Shown: piece after piece, positions 22,990 to 31,797 of the stretch
Numbering within the stretch: the first letter of the stretch is position 1
Layout: each line of letters begins with the position of its first letter
Assembly: GCF_005250615.1 (NCBI RefSeq)
Contig: NZ_SULM01000012.1
Span: 62,001 to 126,000 of the forward strand
DNA length: 64,000 nt
Reading direction: 5' to 3'
DNA from: Pseudomonas rhizoryzae
GTDB lineage: Bacteria > Pseudomonadota > Gammaproteobacteria > Pseudomonadales > Pseudomonadaceae
Made by a program: the position numbers and the translations under genes
Notes under the pieces: model-generated
Database searches by the model: none
The model's input: the letters and a program-made list of their open reading frames with translations, nothing else
Told to the model about the DNA's origin: nothing

Positions 22990-25155
22990 ATGAACGACGA
23001 CATCTCCCTGCTGCTCAATTCCCTCAACGATGCCCAGCGCCAGGCCGTGGCCGCGCCCCTGGGTCGTCAACTGGTCTTGGCCGGTGCCGGCTCGGGCAAG
23101 ACCCGGGTGCTGGTGCACCGCATTGCCTGGCTGATCCAGGTCGAGCGCGCCTCGCCGCACTCCATCCTCTCGGTGACCTTCACCAACAAGGCCGCTGCCG
23201 AGATGCGCCACCGCATCGAGCAATTGCTGGGCATGAGTCCGCAGGGCATGTGGGTCGGCACCTTCCACGGCCTGGCCCATCGCCTGCTGCGTGCCCATTG
23301 GCAGGAAGCGGGTCTGGCGCAGAACTTCCAGATCCTCGACAGCGACGACCAGCAGCGCATCGTCAAGCGGGTGATCCGCGAGCTGGGCCTCGACGAGCAG
23401 CGCTGGCCAGCACGCCAGGCACAGTGGTTCATCAACGGCCAGAAGGATGAGGGCCTGCGGCCGCAGCATATCCAGGCGGCCGGCGACCTGTTCCTCGGCA
23501 CCATGCGCAGCATCTACGAAGCCTACGAGGCGGCCTGCGCCCGTGCCGGAGTGATCGACTTCTCCGAGCTGCTGCTGCGCGCCCTGGACCTCTGGCGCAA
23601 CAACCCGGATCTGCTGGCGCACTACCAGCGGCGCTTCCAGCACCTGCTGGTGGACGAATTCCAGGACACCAACGCCGTCCAGTACGCCTGGCTCAAGCAC
23701 CTCGCCCAGAATGGCGCCAGCCTCATGGTGGTGGGCGACGACGACCAGTCCATCTATGGCTGGCGCGGCGCCAAGATCGAGAACATCCAGCAATTCAACG
23801 AGGATTTCTCGGCGGAGATCATCCGTCTGGAGCAGAACTACCGCTCCACCGACACCATCCTCAAGGCTGCCAACGGCCTGATCGCCCACAACTTCGGTCG
23901 CCTCGGCAAGGAGCTGTGGACCGACACCGGCGAAGGCGACGCCATCACCCTCTATGCCGGCTTCAACGAGCACGACGAGGCGCGCTACATCGTCGAGACC
24001 ATCGAGAGCGAGTTCAAGAAGGGCACCCGGCGCAGCGAGATGGCTATCCTCTACCGCTCCAATGCCCAGTCACGGGTGCTGGAAGAGGCGCTGCTGCGAG
24101 AGAAGATTCCCTATCGCATCTACGGCGGCCTGAGATTCTTCGAGCGCGCCGAGATCAAGAACGCCATGGCCTATCTGCGGTTGATCCAGCATCGCCATGA
24201 CGATGCCGCCCTGGAACGGGTGATCAACGTGCCGCCGCGCGGCATCGGCGAGAAGACCGTAGAGGCGCTGCGCAGCGCCGCGCGTGCCCAGAACACCTCG
24301 CTGTGGCAGGCCCTGCACGACCTGGTCGGCGCCCGCGCCGTGTCGGGTCGCGCCGCCTCGGCGCTCAATGCCTTCGTCGAACTGGTCGACACCCTGGCAC
24401 TCAAGGCCGAGGACCTGTCCCTGCACAACCTGGTGCAGCAGATCATCGAGCAGACCGGCCTGGTCACCTTCCACAAGGAAGAAAAGGGCGAGAAAGGCCA
24501 GGCCCGGGTGGAGAACCTGGAAGAACTGGTCAGTGCCGCGCGTTCCTTCGATTTCAGCGGCGACGAGGAGATGACGCCCCTGGCGGCCTTCCTCGACCAT
24601 GCGGCCCTGGAATCCGGCGATACCCAGGCCGACAGCCACGAAGACAGCGTCCAGTTGATGACCCTGCACAGCGCCAAGGGCCTGGAATTCCCCCTGGTGT
24701 TCCTCGCCGGCATGGAAGAGGGCCTGTTCCCACACAAGATGAGCCTGGAACCCGGTCGTCTCGAAGAAGAGCGCCGCCTGGCCTATGTGGGCATCACCCG
24801 CGCCATGCGCCGGCTGGTGATGAGCTATGCGGAAACCCGCAGGCTTTATGGCAGCGAAACCTACAACAAGGTCTCGCGCTTCGTCCGCGAGGTGCCGGAC
24901 GGCCTGATCCAGGAGGTGCGGCTGTCCAATGCGGTCAAGCAGCCCTTCGCCGGTAACCGCCCCAACCCCTTCGCCCAGGCACCGGTCCCGGAAACGACCT
25001 TCAACCTCGGCCAGCCGGTGCGCCATGCCCTGTTCGGTGAAGGCATCATCCTCAATTACGAAGGCTCCGGTGCCCATGCGCGGGTGCAGGTGAACTTCAC
25101 CTCCGAAGGCAGCAAGTGGCTGATGGTGAGCTACGCCAAGCTCGAGCCGCTCTAG
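22990..25155 (+). CDS. uvrD: DNA helicase II (UvrD)
   Basis: A 721-residue superfamily 1 3'-5' helicase acting in nucleotide excision repair and mismatch repair. Walker A GAGSGKTRVLVHRIAW is at about residues 32-48, motif II VDEFQDTNAVQYAWL near 220, motif III DDDQSIYGWRGA near 250, and the C-terminal motifs VQLMTLHSAKGLEFPLVFLAGMEEGLFPH near 555 and VGITRAMRRL near 600. The length fits the family. It starts 155 bases after hcp and is followed almost directly by an EamA-type gene, with which it may be co-transcribed. Confidence 0.97.
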   Translation: MNDDISLLLNSLNDAQRQAVAAPLGRQLVLAGAGSGKTRVLVHRIAWLIQVERASPHSILSVTFTNKAAAEMRHRIEQLLGMSPQGMWVGTFHGLAHRLLRAHWQEAGLAQNFQILDSDDQQRIVKRVIRELGLDEQRWPARQAQWFINGQKDEGLRPQHIQAAGDLFLGTMRSIYEAYEAACARAGVIDFSELLLRALDLWRNNPDLLAHYQRRFQHLLVDEFQDTNAVQYAWLKHLAQNGASLMVVGDDDQSIYGWRGAKIENIQQFNEDFSAEIIRLEQNYRSTDTILKAANGLIAHNFGRLGKELWTDTGEGDAITLYAGFNEHDEARYIVETIESEFKKGTRRSEMAILYRSNAQSRVLEEALLREKIPYRIYGGLRFFERAEIKNAMAYLRLIQHRHDDAALERVINVPPRGIGEKTVEALRSAARAQNTSLWQALHDLVGARAVSGRAASALNAFVELVDTLALKAEDLSLHNLVQQIIEQTGLVTFHKEEKGEKGQARVENLEELVSAARSFDFSGDEEMTPLAAFLDHAALESGDTQADSHEDSVQLMTLHSAKGLEFPLVFLAGMEEGLFPHKMSLEPGRLEEERRLAYVGITRAMRRLVMSYAETRRLYGSETYNKVSRFVREVPDGLIQEVRLSNAVKQPFAGNRPNPFAQAPVPETTFNLGQPVRHALFGEGIILNYEGSGAHARVQVNFTSEGSKWLMVSYAKLEPL

Positions 25156-25157
25156 CC

Positions 25158-25586
25158 ATGACCTCGTCCTGGCTGTTCTGGGCGCTACTGGCGGCGGCCT
25201 TCGCCGCCCTCACCGCCATCTTCGGCAAGCTGGGTGTGGAACACGTCAATGCTGACTTCGCCACCCTGCTGCGTACCCTGGTGGTCGTCGTGGTGCTGGC
25301 GGCCATCGTCGCGGCCACCGGCCAGGCACAACCCCTGGCCAGCATCGGCGGCCGTACCTACCTGTTCCTGCTGCTGTCGGGTGTAGCCACTGGCCTGTCC
25401 TGGCTTTGCTACTACCGCGCGCTCAAGCTGGGCCCGGCCTCGCTGGTGGCACCGGTGGACAAGTTGAGCGTGGTGCTGGTGGCGATCTTCGGCGTGGCGC
25501 TGCTCGGCGAGCGTCTGGACCTGCGCCAGTGGTGCGGCATCGCGGCTATCGGCGGCGGCGTCTTGCTACTGGCCTGGCGACCTTGA
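25158..25586 (+). CDS. EamA/DMT-family small membrane transporter
   Basis: A 142-residue protein with one EamA domain, about half the size of a standard ten-helix DMT exporter, and about five hydrophobic segments. Typical signatures include LLAAAFAALTAIFGKLGVEHVNADFATLLRTLVV at the N-terminus and YYRALKLGPASLVAPVDKLSVVLVAIFG..LLGERL at the C-terminus. Such single-domain members probably work as homodimers. The start ATG at 25158 lies two bases after the uvrD stop. The substrate is unknown. Confidence 0.88.
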   Translation: MTSSWLFWALLAAAFAALTAIFGKLGVEHVNADFATLLRTLVVVVVLAAIVAATGQAQPLASIGGRTYLFLLLSGVATGLSWLCYYRALKLGPASLVAPVDKLSVVLVAIFGVALLGERLDLRQWCGIAAIGGGVLLLAWRP

Positions 25587-25767
25587 AAGGGCGCAGGAAA
25601 CGGGCCTGACCACCGGTGGGAGATTGCCGGACGGCAGAAGGCGGCCAAGCCCATTTCCTGCATTGCGCAATCCCTTGCCATCGGTACGCTCATTCAAACG
25701 ACCGACTTAGAGCGATTCTGCCCCCTCGATCCCCGGGCGGCAATGCCCAAGGGCAGGAAAATGTGGC

Positions 25768-27528
25768 CTAGTGCTGTCCGCCCTTGTCCTGTTCCAGGGT
25801 CTCGATGAAGGCGATCTGCAGCCGCGAATGCACGCGGATGAACCAGCGCCACAGCACCGCGATCACCCCCACCGCCACCACGGCGATCAGCAGCAGCAAC
25901 TCGCCGCGCGGCAGGATATTGCTGCTCAGGGCGGCGAGCAGCACCAGGATGCCGGCCAGCGACAGCAACGGGATCAATTCGCTGACCAGGCGCCGTACCG
26001 GCTGGGTGTAGCGCCCGGCCTGGTTCTGCCGCACGCTGAGTTCGGCCATCAGCATGGCCAGCGCCTTGAGCTTGCGGTAGGCGGCGATCAGGCAAGGCAA
26101 CGACAGCAGCAGCGCCCCGCCCCAGATGCAGGCCTTCTGCAGGTCCGCATCCTGGATCCAGGCGCTGAGCCACCCCGCCAGGCCATTGGCGAAATAGGCA
26201 CCGCCCAGAAAGATGGCGATGACCAAGGACAGGTTGATACCCACCTGCAACAGGATGCGCCTCATCATCCCGGCCAGCACCGCCTTCTCGCCTTGCGGCT
26301 GGATGCTGCGCAACCATTCGCCATAGATGCCCAGCACCCGCTGCACCGGCTGCGGTAGCCAACCGCCGATCCAGACGGCCAAGGGATCGGCGGCCTTGAT
26401 CAAATAGGGCGTGAGCAGGGTCGTGATCGCCGACACGGCCACCGCTACTGGATAGAGGAAGTGGCTGGTGACGCCCAGGGTGATCCCCAGAGTGGCGATG
26501 ATGAAGGAGAACTCGCCGATCTGCGCCAGGCCCATGCCTACGCGTAGCGAGGTACGGCCATCGTTGCCGGCGATCAGGGTCCCCAGGCTGCAAGCGAGGA
26601 TCTTGCCCAGCACCACGGCCACGCTGATCACCGTGATCGGCCAGGCGTACTCGATCAGCACCTTGGGATCGAGCAAGAGCCCGATGGCGACGAAGAAGAT
26701 GGCGCTGAACATGTCACGCAACGGCTCCACCAGCTTCTCGATCTTCAGCAACTGGCGCGACTCGGCCATGATGGCGCCGATCAGGAAGGCGCCCAGCACC
26801 ACGCTGTATTCCAGCTTGGCCACCAGCAGGCAGAAGCCGAAGCACAGCCCCAGCACCGTGATCAACAGCATCTCGTTGCTATCGAATTTAGCCACATAGG
26901 CCAGCAGTCGCGGCACCAGCAGGATGCCGATCACCAGCGCCACGATCATGAACAGGCTCAGCTTGCCCAGGGTCGCGGCCACCGCGCCCGGCTCCACCGA
27001 ACCGCTCACCGCCAGGCCTGACAGCAGGGCGATGATGCCGATGCCAAGGATGTCCTCGACGATCAGCACCCCGAAGATCTGCTGGGCGAAGCGCTCGTGC
27101 TTCATCTTCAGCTCGTTGAGCGCCTTGACGATGATGGTGGTCGAAGAGATGGCCAGGATGGCGCCGAGGAACAACGAATCCATGTGCGACCAGCCGAACC
27201 ACTGGCCCACCTGATAGCCCAGCCAGAGCATCAGGCTGATTTCCAGGAAGGCGGCGATGAAGGCCGTGGCACCTACCCGGAACAGCTTGCGCAGGGAGAA
27301 CTCCAGGCCGAGGCTGAACATCAGGAAGATCACCCCCACCTCGGCGAGGGTCTTGATGCTTTCTTCGTCGTGGATGAGACCGAAGGGCGGGGTGTGGGGT
27401 CCGATGATGAAGCCGGCGAGGATATAGCCGAGGACCACGGGCTGCTTGAAGCGGTGGAAGAGGATGGTCACCACGCCAGCCACCAGCATGATGACCGCCA
27501 TGTCCTGGATGAAAGCTAGAGCATGCAT
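25768..27528 (-). CDS. CPA2-family monovalent cation/proton antiporter
   Basis: A 586-residue inner-membrane antiporter of the CPA2 family. The Na/H-exchanger domain covers about the first 390 residues with many helices (ILAGFIIGPHTPPFG, then VGVIFLMFSLGLEFS, then LGAILAISSTTIIVKAL). There is no TrkA-N domain at the end; instead three or four extra helices follow. This matches my memory of PA5021-type proteins, annotated as sodium/hydrogen or potassium/proton antiporters. I start at MHALAFIQD at 27528, preceded by AAAGGAGGG, and not at a Met ten codons earlier. Convergent with the EamA gene. Confidence 0.9.
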   Translation of the reverse strand: MHALAFIQDMAVIMLVAGVVTILFHRFKQPVVLGYILAGFIIGPHTPPFGLIHDEESIKTLAEVGVIFLMFSLGLEFSLRKLFRVGATAFIAAFLEISLMLWLGYQVGQWFGWSHMDSLFLGAILAISSTTIIVKALNELKMKHERFAQQIFGVLIVEDILGIGIIALLSGLAVSGSVEPGAVAATLGKLSLFMIVALVIGILLVPRLLAYVAKFDSNEMLLITVLGLCFGFCLLVAKLEYSVVLGAFLIGAIMAESRQLLKIEKLVEPLRDMFSAIFFVAIGLLLDPKVLIEYAWPITVISVAVVLGKILACSLGTLIAGNDGRTSLRVGMGLAQIGEFSFIIATLGITLGVTSHFLYPVAVAVSAITTLLTPYLIKAADPLAVWIGGWLPQPVQRVLGIYGEWLRSIQPQGEKAVLAGMMRRILLQVGINLSLVIAIFLGGAYFANGLAGWLSAWIQDADLQKACIWGGALLLSLPCLIAAYRKLKALAMLMAELSVRQNQAGRYTQPVRRLVSELIPLLSLAGILVLLAALSSNILPRGELLLLIAVVAVGVIAVLWRWFIRVHSRLQIAFIETLEQDKGGQH

Positions 27529-27798
27529 CGGCCGGCCCTCCTTTGACGGGCCGGGCATTCTCCCGACACCTGCGCTGACTGGAATCCAAGACTAGCACCT
27601 GCAACCTCTTGTGACGGACCCTGCAAAAACCTGTAATAGATTGATGCGCCTAGAGATTTTTCCTTCGCCCGCGAAGCTGGCTGAACGCAGCGTTGAAACA
27701 CTGACAGGGCAAAATACCGAAACAATTCACGCTGGCTGTACTTGACCGGGCAGCGCAAGATGTATCCAACACCAGACTCTTCACTGAGAGAACACCAC

Positions 27799-28659
27799 AT
27801 GCAACGCCTGATGAGCTTCTTCATGATCCTCTGCCTGGGCCTCACGCTCAGCCTGGATGCCAATGCCAAACGCATGGGCGCCGGCAAGTCCGCTGGCGCC
27901 GCGCCCATCCACCAGACCCGCCAGGCTGCGCCGACCCAGCAGCCGGGCATGGCCGCGCCCGCCGCCGGTGCCGGAGCGGCTGCCGCTGCCCGCCCCGCCA
28001 GTGGTGCCTCCCGTTGGCTCGGCCCGCTGGCCGGCATCGCCGCTGGCGGTCTGCTGGCCTCCATGTTCATGGGTGACGGCTTCGAAGGCTTCCAGTTCTT
28101 CGACTTCCTGATCCTGGCGCTCATCGCCTTCGTCATCTTCCGCCTGCTCGCCCGCCGCAAGCAGCAGGCCGGTCCGCAACCCGCTGTCGCCGGTCATGCA
28201 CCCATGCAGCGCGAGATGCCGAACCAGCCCACTAACGGCGGTCTGTTCGGTAGCGCCGCCGCCGGTGCCGCACCGGTGATCAACGCCCCGAGCTGGTTCA
28301 ATGCCGAGCGTTTCGTGGCCGCCGGTCGCGAGCACTTCATGAGCCTGCAGCAGCACTGGGACGCCAACGAGATGGACAAGATCGCCGAGTTCGTCACCCC
28401 GCAGATGCTGCAATGGCTGCGCGATGAGCGTGCCGCGCTGGGCGAAGGCTTCCAGTCCACCTATATCGAGAACCTGAATGCCACCCTGGACGGGGTCGAG
28501 GACCTGCAGGGCAAGACCATCGCCACCATCACCTTCAACGGTGTGTCCAAGGAATCGCGCTTCGACCAGGGCCAGCCGTTCAGCGAAAGCTGGCGCATGG
28601 AGCGCATGGCGGGCGAGAACCAGCCCTGGCTGCTGGCCGGTATCCGTCAGAACGCCTGA
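27799..28659 (+). CDS. Tim44-like domain membrane-associated protein
   Basis: A 286-residue protein with an N-terminal signal (MQRLMSFFMILCLGLTLSLDANA), an Ala/Pro-rich linker, two hydrophobic stretches at about residues 75-90 and 100-117, and a C-terminal Tim44-like domain of about 140 residues (FNAERFVAAGREHFMSLQQHWDANEMDKIAEFVTP within). The bacterial members of this family are membrane-anchored and of uncertain role. I chose the ATG at 27799 to match the signal peptide. A clear terminator follows. Confidence 0.88.
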   Translation: MQRLMSFFMILCLGLTLSLDANAKRMGAGKSAGAAPIHQTRQAAPTQQPGMAAPAAGAGAAAAARPASGASRWLGPLAGIAAGGLLASMFMGDGFEGFQFFDFLILALIAFVIFRLLARRKQQAGPQPAVAGHAPMQREMPNQPTNGGLFGSAAAGAAPVINAPSWFNAERFVAAGREHFMSLQQHWDANEMDKIAEFVTPQMLQWLRDERAALGEGFQSTYIENLNATLDGVEDLQGKTIATITFNGVSKESRFDQGQPFSESWRMERMAGENQPWLLAGIRQNA

Positions 28660-28677
28660 CGCTACTGCCTCAGCGAA

Positions 28678-28702
28678 AGCCCGGCTCTATGCCGGGCTTT
28701 TT
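28678..28702 (+). terminator. Rho-independent terminator after the Tim44-like gene
   Basis: AGCCCGGC, a 5-base loop and GCCGGGCT are followed by TTTT. Confidence 0.85.
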
Positions 28703-28838
28703 CGTCTGTACCGTTGCCGATCATCTCGCGAAACCGCTATCAAGTCCGGACGGAAGCTGCCGTTATCCCGGACTGAACTGCTAACCTTGCGCGCCTCCTT
28801 TCTACTCTATCCGGTGCGCATTTCGAGAGAGGCCTGCT

Positions 28839-29240
28839 ATGGAAGACGTCATCGAACGCTTGCGTGAAGAAAACGAACCCGTCCCGGTGCCCCTGGAGCT
28901 GCCCGACGAAGACCTGCTGGTCGAGATCGAGGAAGAGCTGCTCATCAGCCTGCCGCCGGAATTCCGTGAGTTTCTGCTGACCGTCAGCGATGTGGTCTAC
29001 GGCCGCATCGAGCCGGTTACCGTTACCGATCCGCAGTCCCACACCTACTTGCCAGAAGTCGCCGCGACCGCCTGGGACGAAGGTCTGCCGCGAGAGTACA
29101 TTCCCCTCTGTGCCAGCGACGACGGCTACTATTGCGTCAGCCAGGAAGGCGAGGTACTGCTGTGGGAAGATGGCGACCTGACCGACGAATCCTGGGATTC
29201 GGTATGGGTCTGGGCCCGCGACGTCTGGTTGGAAAGCTGA
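28839..29240 (+). CDS. SMI1/KNR4-family protein
   Basis: A 133-residue acidic protein of the SMI1/KNR4 (SUKH) superfamily. The core LISLPPEFREFLLTVSDVVYG and YIPLCASDDGYYCVSQEGEVLLWEDGD match the family's two signature segments. Members act as immunity proteins against contact-dependent or polymorphic toxins, or as scaffolds in unrelated processes. No toxin gene lies next to it and the protein is embedded in housekeeping genes, so a toxin-immunity role is not supported here. Confidence 0.88.
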   Translation: MEDVIERLREENEPVPVPLELPDEDLLVEIEEELLISLPPEFREFLLTVSDVVYGRIEPVTVTDPQSHTYLPEVAATAWDEGLPREYIPLCASDDGYYCVSQEGEVLLWEDGDLTDESWDSVWVWARDVWLES

Positions 29241-29293
29241 ACGACCCCGCCTCGCCTGGGTCTGGATAAGGCCATCATTCCGGAGGATGCGTC

Positions 29294-30052
29294 ATGAGCA
29301 CTCCCGTCGTCCTGATCACCGGCGCCGCAGGCGGTCTCGGCCGTGCCCTGGCGCAACGCTTCGCCCAGAGTCGCTGGCGGGTCGCCGCGGCTGACCGCGA
29401 TGCCGAGGGTCTGCACGGCCTCAACGGCATCGTCGGCCTGGACTCCAGCGTCACCGCCGATCTCTCCAGCGCCGAGGGTTGTCGCAATCTGGTCAGCAAG
29501 GTGATGGCCCGTACCGGGCGTCTGGATGCGCTGATCAACGCGGCCGGCATCTGGCGTGAAGGCGAAGTGGAGACCTTCAGCGAGGAAGACTACGACCTGG
29601 TGATGGCGGTCAACCTCAAGTCGACCTTCTTCATGTGCTCGGCCGCCATTCCTTTCCTCAAGGAAAACCGCGGCGTCATCATCAATGTCGCCAGTGGCGC
29701 CGGTCGTCAGCCCATCGCCGGCGCTGCGGCCTATGGCGCGGCCAAGGCCGCGGTACGCTTCTTCAGCCAGAATCTGGCCGTGGAGCTGGCCCGGGATGGG
29801 GTACGCGTCAATGCCGTCTCCCCCGGTGACATCGACACCCCCATGCTGGACTTCCAGGCCGCCCGCTACGGCAGCGGTGATCCCGCCGGCTATCGACGCA
29901 ACCTGCTCAATCGCTATCCGCAAGGGGATACCGCACGCTTCATCCAGCCCGAGGAAGTGGCCGAGTTCGTCTATTTCCTCTGCCAACCCCAGGCGGCGGC
30001 CATCTCCGGTGCCGATCTACCGATCGACTTCGGACTTTCGGCCGGTCGTTGA
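29294..30052 (+). CDS. Short-chain dehydrogenase/reductase
   Basis: A 252-residue NAD(P)-dependent SDR. The cofactor loop TGAAGGLG is near residue 10, NAAG is at about 84, and the catalytic Ser and YxxxK appear as NVASGAGRQPIAGAAAYGAAKAA near 130-155. A GGAGG site precedes the ATG at 29294. Followed after 60 bases by a thioesterase-fold gene, which might make the pair act on an acyl substrate, but that is a guess. Confidence 0.92.
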   Translation: MSTPVVLITGAAGGLGRALAQRFAQSRWRVAAADRDAEGLHGLNGIVGLDSSVTADLSSAEGCRNLVSKVMARTGRLDALINAAGIWREGEVETFSEEDYDLVMAVNLKSTFFMCSAAIPFLKENRGVIINVASGAGRQPIAGAAAYGAAKAAVRFFSQNLAVELARDGVRVNAVSPGDIDTPMLDFQAARYGSGDPAGYRRNLLNRYPQGDTARFIQPEEVAEFVYFLCQPQAAAISGADLPIDFGLSAGR

Positions 30053-30112
30053 CGGCTGTGACAGGCGGTGCCGACGCACCGTCTACCGGTTTTACCCCTC
30101 AAGGATTCGCCC

Positions 30113-30595
30113 ATGGAACCCGGCAACCACCAGTTGAGCATGACCATCCTGATGACCCCGGACCTGGCCAACTTCTCCGGCAAGGTGCACGGCGGTGCCC
30201 TGCTCAAGTACCTCGATGAGGTGGCCTACGCGTGCGCCAGCCGCTATGCCGGACGCTACGTGGTCACCCTGTCGGTGGATCAGGTGATCTTCCGCGAACC
30301 CATCCATGTCGGTGAGTTAGTGACCTTTCTGGCCTCGGTGAACTACACCGGTACCACGTCGATGGAAATCGGCATCAAGGTCATCACCGAAAATATCCAG
30401 CAGCGTTCGGTACGCCATACCAACAGTTGTTTCTTCACCATGGTGGCCGTGGACGAGGATGGTAAATCCTGCCCGGTTCCCCAGCTCGAACCGGTAACGG
30501 CGGACGAGAAACGCCGCTGTGTACAGGCCCAACAGCGCCGGCAGATCCGCCGAGAACTGCAGGAGCGCTACCAGGCACTGAAGGAAACCTTTTGA
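30113..30595 (+). CDS. Acyl-CoA thioesterase (hotdog fold, YciA type)
   Basis: A 160-residue hotdog thioesterase that hydrolyses acyl-CoA. The catalytic helix is preceded by SGKVHGGALLKYLDEVAYACASRYAG, with the HGG loop. VTLSVDQVIFREPIHVGELVTFLASVNYTG and HTNSCFFTMVAVDEDGKSCPVPQL cover the remaining strands. The start ATG at 30113 is preceded by AAGGA at about ten bases. The C-terminal tail is charged and helical. The stop is followed by a short hairpin (GCCGTC and GACGGC, 30613-30628). Confidence 0.9.
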   Translation: MEPGNHQLSMTILMTPDLANFSGKVHGGALLKYLDEVAYACASRYAGRYVVTLSVDQVIFREPIHVGELVTFLASVNYTGTTSMEIGIKVITENIQQRSVRHTNSCFFTMVAVDEDGKSCPVPQLEPVTADEKRRCVQAQQRRQIRRELQERYQALKETF

Positions 30596-30703
30596 GTTTT
30601 AGCGGCTAGGCCGCCGTCGTTCGACGGCAGCAATCGCACCTGGCAGGGCGAGAGGATTCGCCCTGTGCAACACGAACCCGGCGGAGGGCAAGGGCTCACT
30701 GGC

Positions 30704-31732
30704 CTAGCGGCGCTGGATCTTGAAGTTGAAGGTCTTGGTCGCCTTGCGCGGGACAATCTGGCCACCCGAGACGCGTGGCGCGAAGCGCCACTCGCCAAGC
30801 ACATCGAGTACCGCACGCTCCAATTGCTTGTTGGACGCTTCCAGCACCTGGATGTCAGCCAGCCGGCCATCGGCGGTCACGGTGAACATCACCCGCACTT
30901 CGCCACCCACGCCCCGTCTACGCAGTATTTCCGGATACTCCGGCGGCGTCATCTTGATCGGCCGGATATCGGCGTCGTCGAGGCTACCGGTAGGAATGCC
31001 GGCAGTCTTCGGCGGACCGGCAGGCGCTGCCGCCGGGGCGGGCTGACTGGGTGCAGCCGTTGCAGCAGGCGCCGACGTCGGCGATGGCGCAGCCTCGGCA
31101 GCCGGTTCCGGTGTGGGCTCGACCTTCTTCGGCAAAGGCTTCTGCTGGGTGTGCTCGACCGGCTTGGGTTTCGGCTTGGGTTTGGGCTTTTCCACCACCG
31201 GCTTGGGCGGCTCCACCGGTTTAGGTGGTTCCACCGGCTTGGGCGGCTCCGGTGGCGGCGGTTCAGGTTGCGGTGGCGGCGGAGCAGGTGGTGCCGGGGT
31301 GGGCGCTGGCGGCTCCGGCACCGGCTTGGGCAACTGGATGAAACTGACCTGCATGGGCTCGTCGCCCTTGGCGATCTTCAGTTCCGGTGGGGTCTGGACC
31401 ACGAAAAATAATGCCGCGGCCATGCTGGCATGCATGAGCAACGACAATACGGACGCCAGGCCCCAACCTCGTCCGCGCGGTGGCTGCTCGCCTGGCTCGG
31501 CGGCCCCTACCGGCATCATGGCCGGCGTCACGATATCTTCGTGTCGCTCAGGCATACGGAAGGACAGGATGGTCGCGGAGGGCTCGCCACGCTTGGCATT
31601 GACGCCGGCGACCGGTTCTACGTCGGCCGTCAGCGCGGCCCTGACAGGGCCCTGAATGGATTCCACCTCATCACCTTCGGAGCGTGCGGCAATGACGGTC
31701 GGTTCAGGCTTGGCAAGGGACGTTGGAGCCAT
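30704..31732 (-). CDS. tonB: TonB energy-transducing protein (TonB1-like)
   Basis: A 342-residue TonB, equal to the length I recall for P. aeruginosa TonB1 (PA5531). Unlike enteric TonB it has an N-terminal cytoplasmic extension of about 95 residues before the single membrane anchor (VLSLLMHASMAAALFFVV). A Pro-rich rod follows (repeats of PKPVEPP and PKPKPKP, about 145-190). The C-terminal domain carries YPEILRRRGVGGEVRVMFTVTADGRL. With ExbB and ExbD it transmits proton-motive force to siderophore receptors. A Fur-box-like sequence lies 23 bases upstream of the ATG, indicating iron repression. Confidence 0.94.
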   Translation of the reverse strand: MAPTSLAKPEPTVIAARSEGDEVESIQGPVRAALTADVEPVAGVNAKRGEPSATILSFRMPERHEDIVTPAMMPVGAAEPGEQPPRGRGWGLASVLSLLMHASMAAALFFVVQTPPELKIAKGDEPMQVSFIQLPKPVPEPPAPTPAPPAPPPPQPEPPPPEPPKPVEPPKPVEPPKPVVEKPKPKPKPKPVEHTQQKPLPKKVEPTPEPAAEAAPSPTSAPAATAAPSQPAPAAAPAGPPKTAGIPTGSLDDADIRPIKMTPPEYPEILRRRGVGGEVRVMFTVTADGRLADIQVLEASNKQLERAVLDVLGEWRFAPRVSGGQIVPRKATKTFNFKIQRR

Positions 31733-31754
31733 GGGAGCTGTACGCAGAGAAAGT

Positions 31755-31773
31755 AAATTTAATAATCATTATC
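31755..31773 (-). promoter_or_regulatory. Fur box upstream of tonB
   Basis: Fourteen of 19 positions match the Fur consensus by my alignment, including an unbroken run ATAATCATTATC. Located between the CobW-like gene and tonB, in the expected promoter position. Confidence 0.7.
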
Positions 31774-31797
31774 ATTAACTGGAGAGATTTGGCAACC

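Noticed and set aside
31130-31300. Tandem repeat array in tonB
   Set aside because: The repetition is the Pro-Lys and Pro-Glu coding rod of TonB, expected for the protein; not a CRISPR or mobile repeat.
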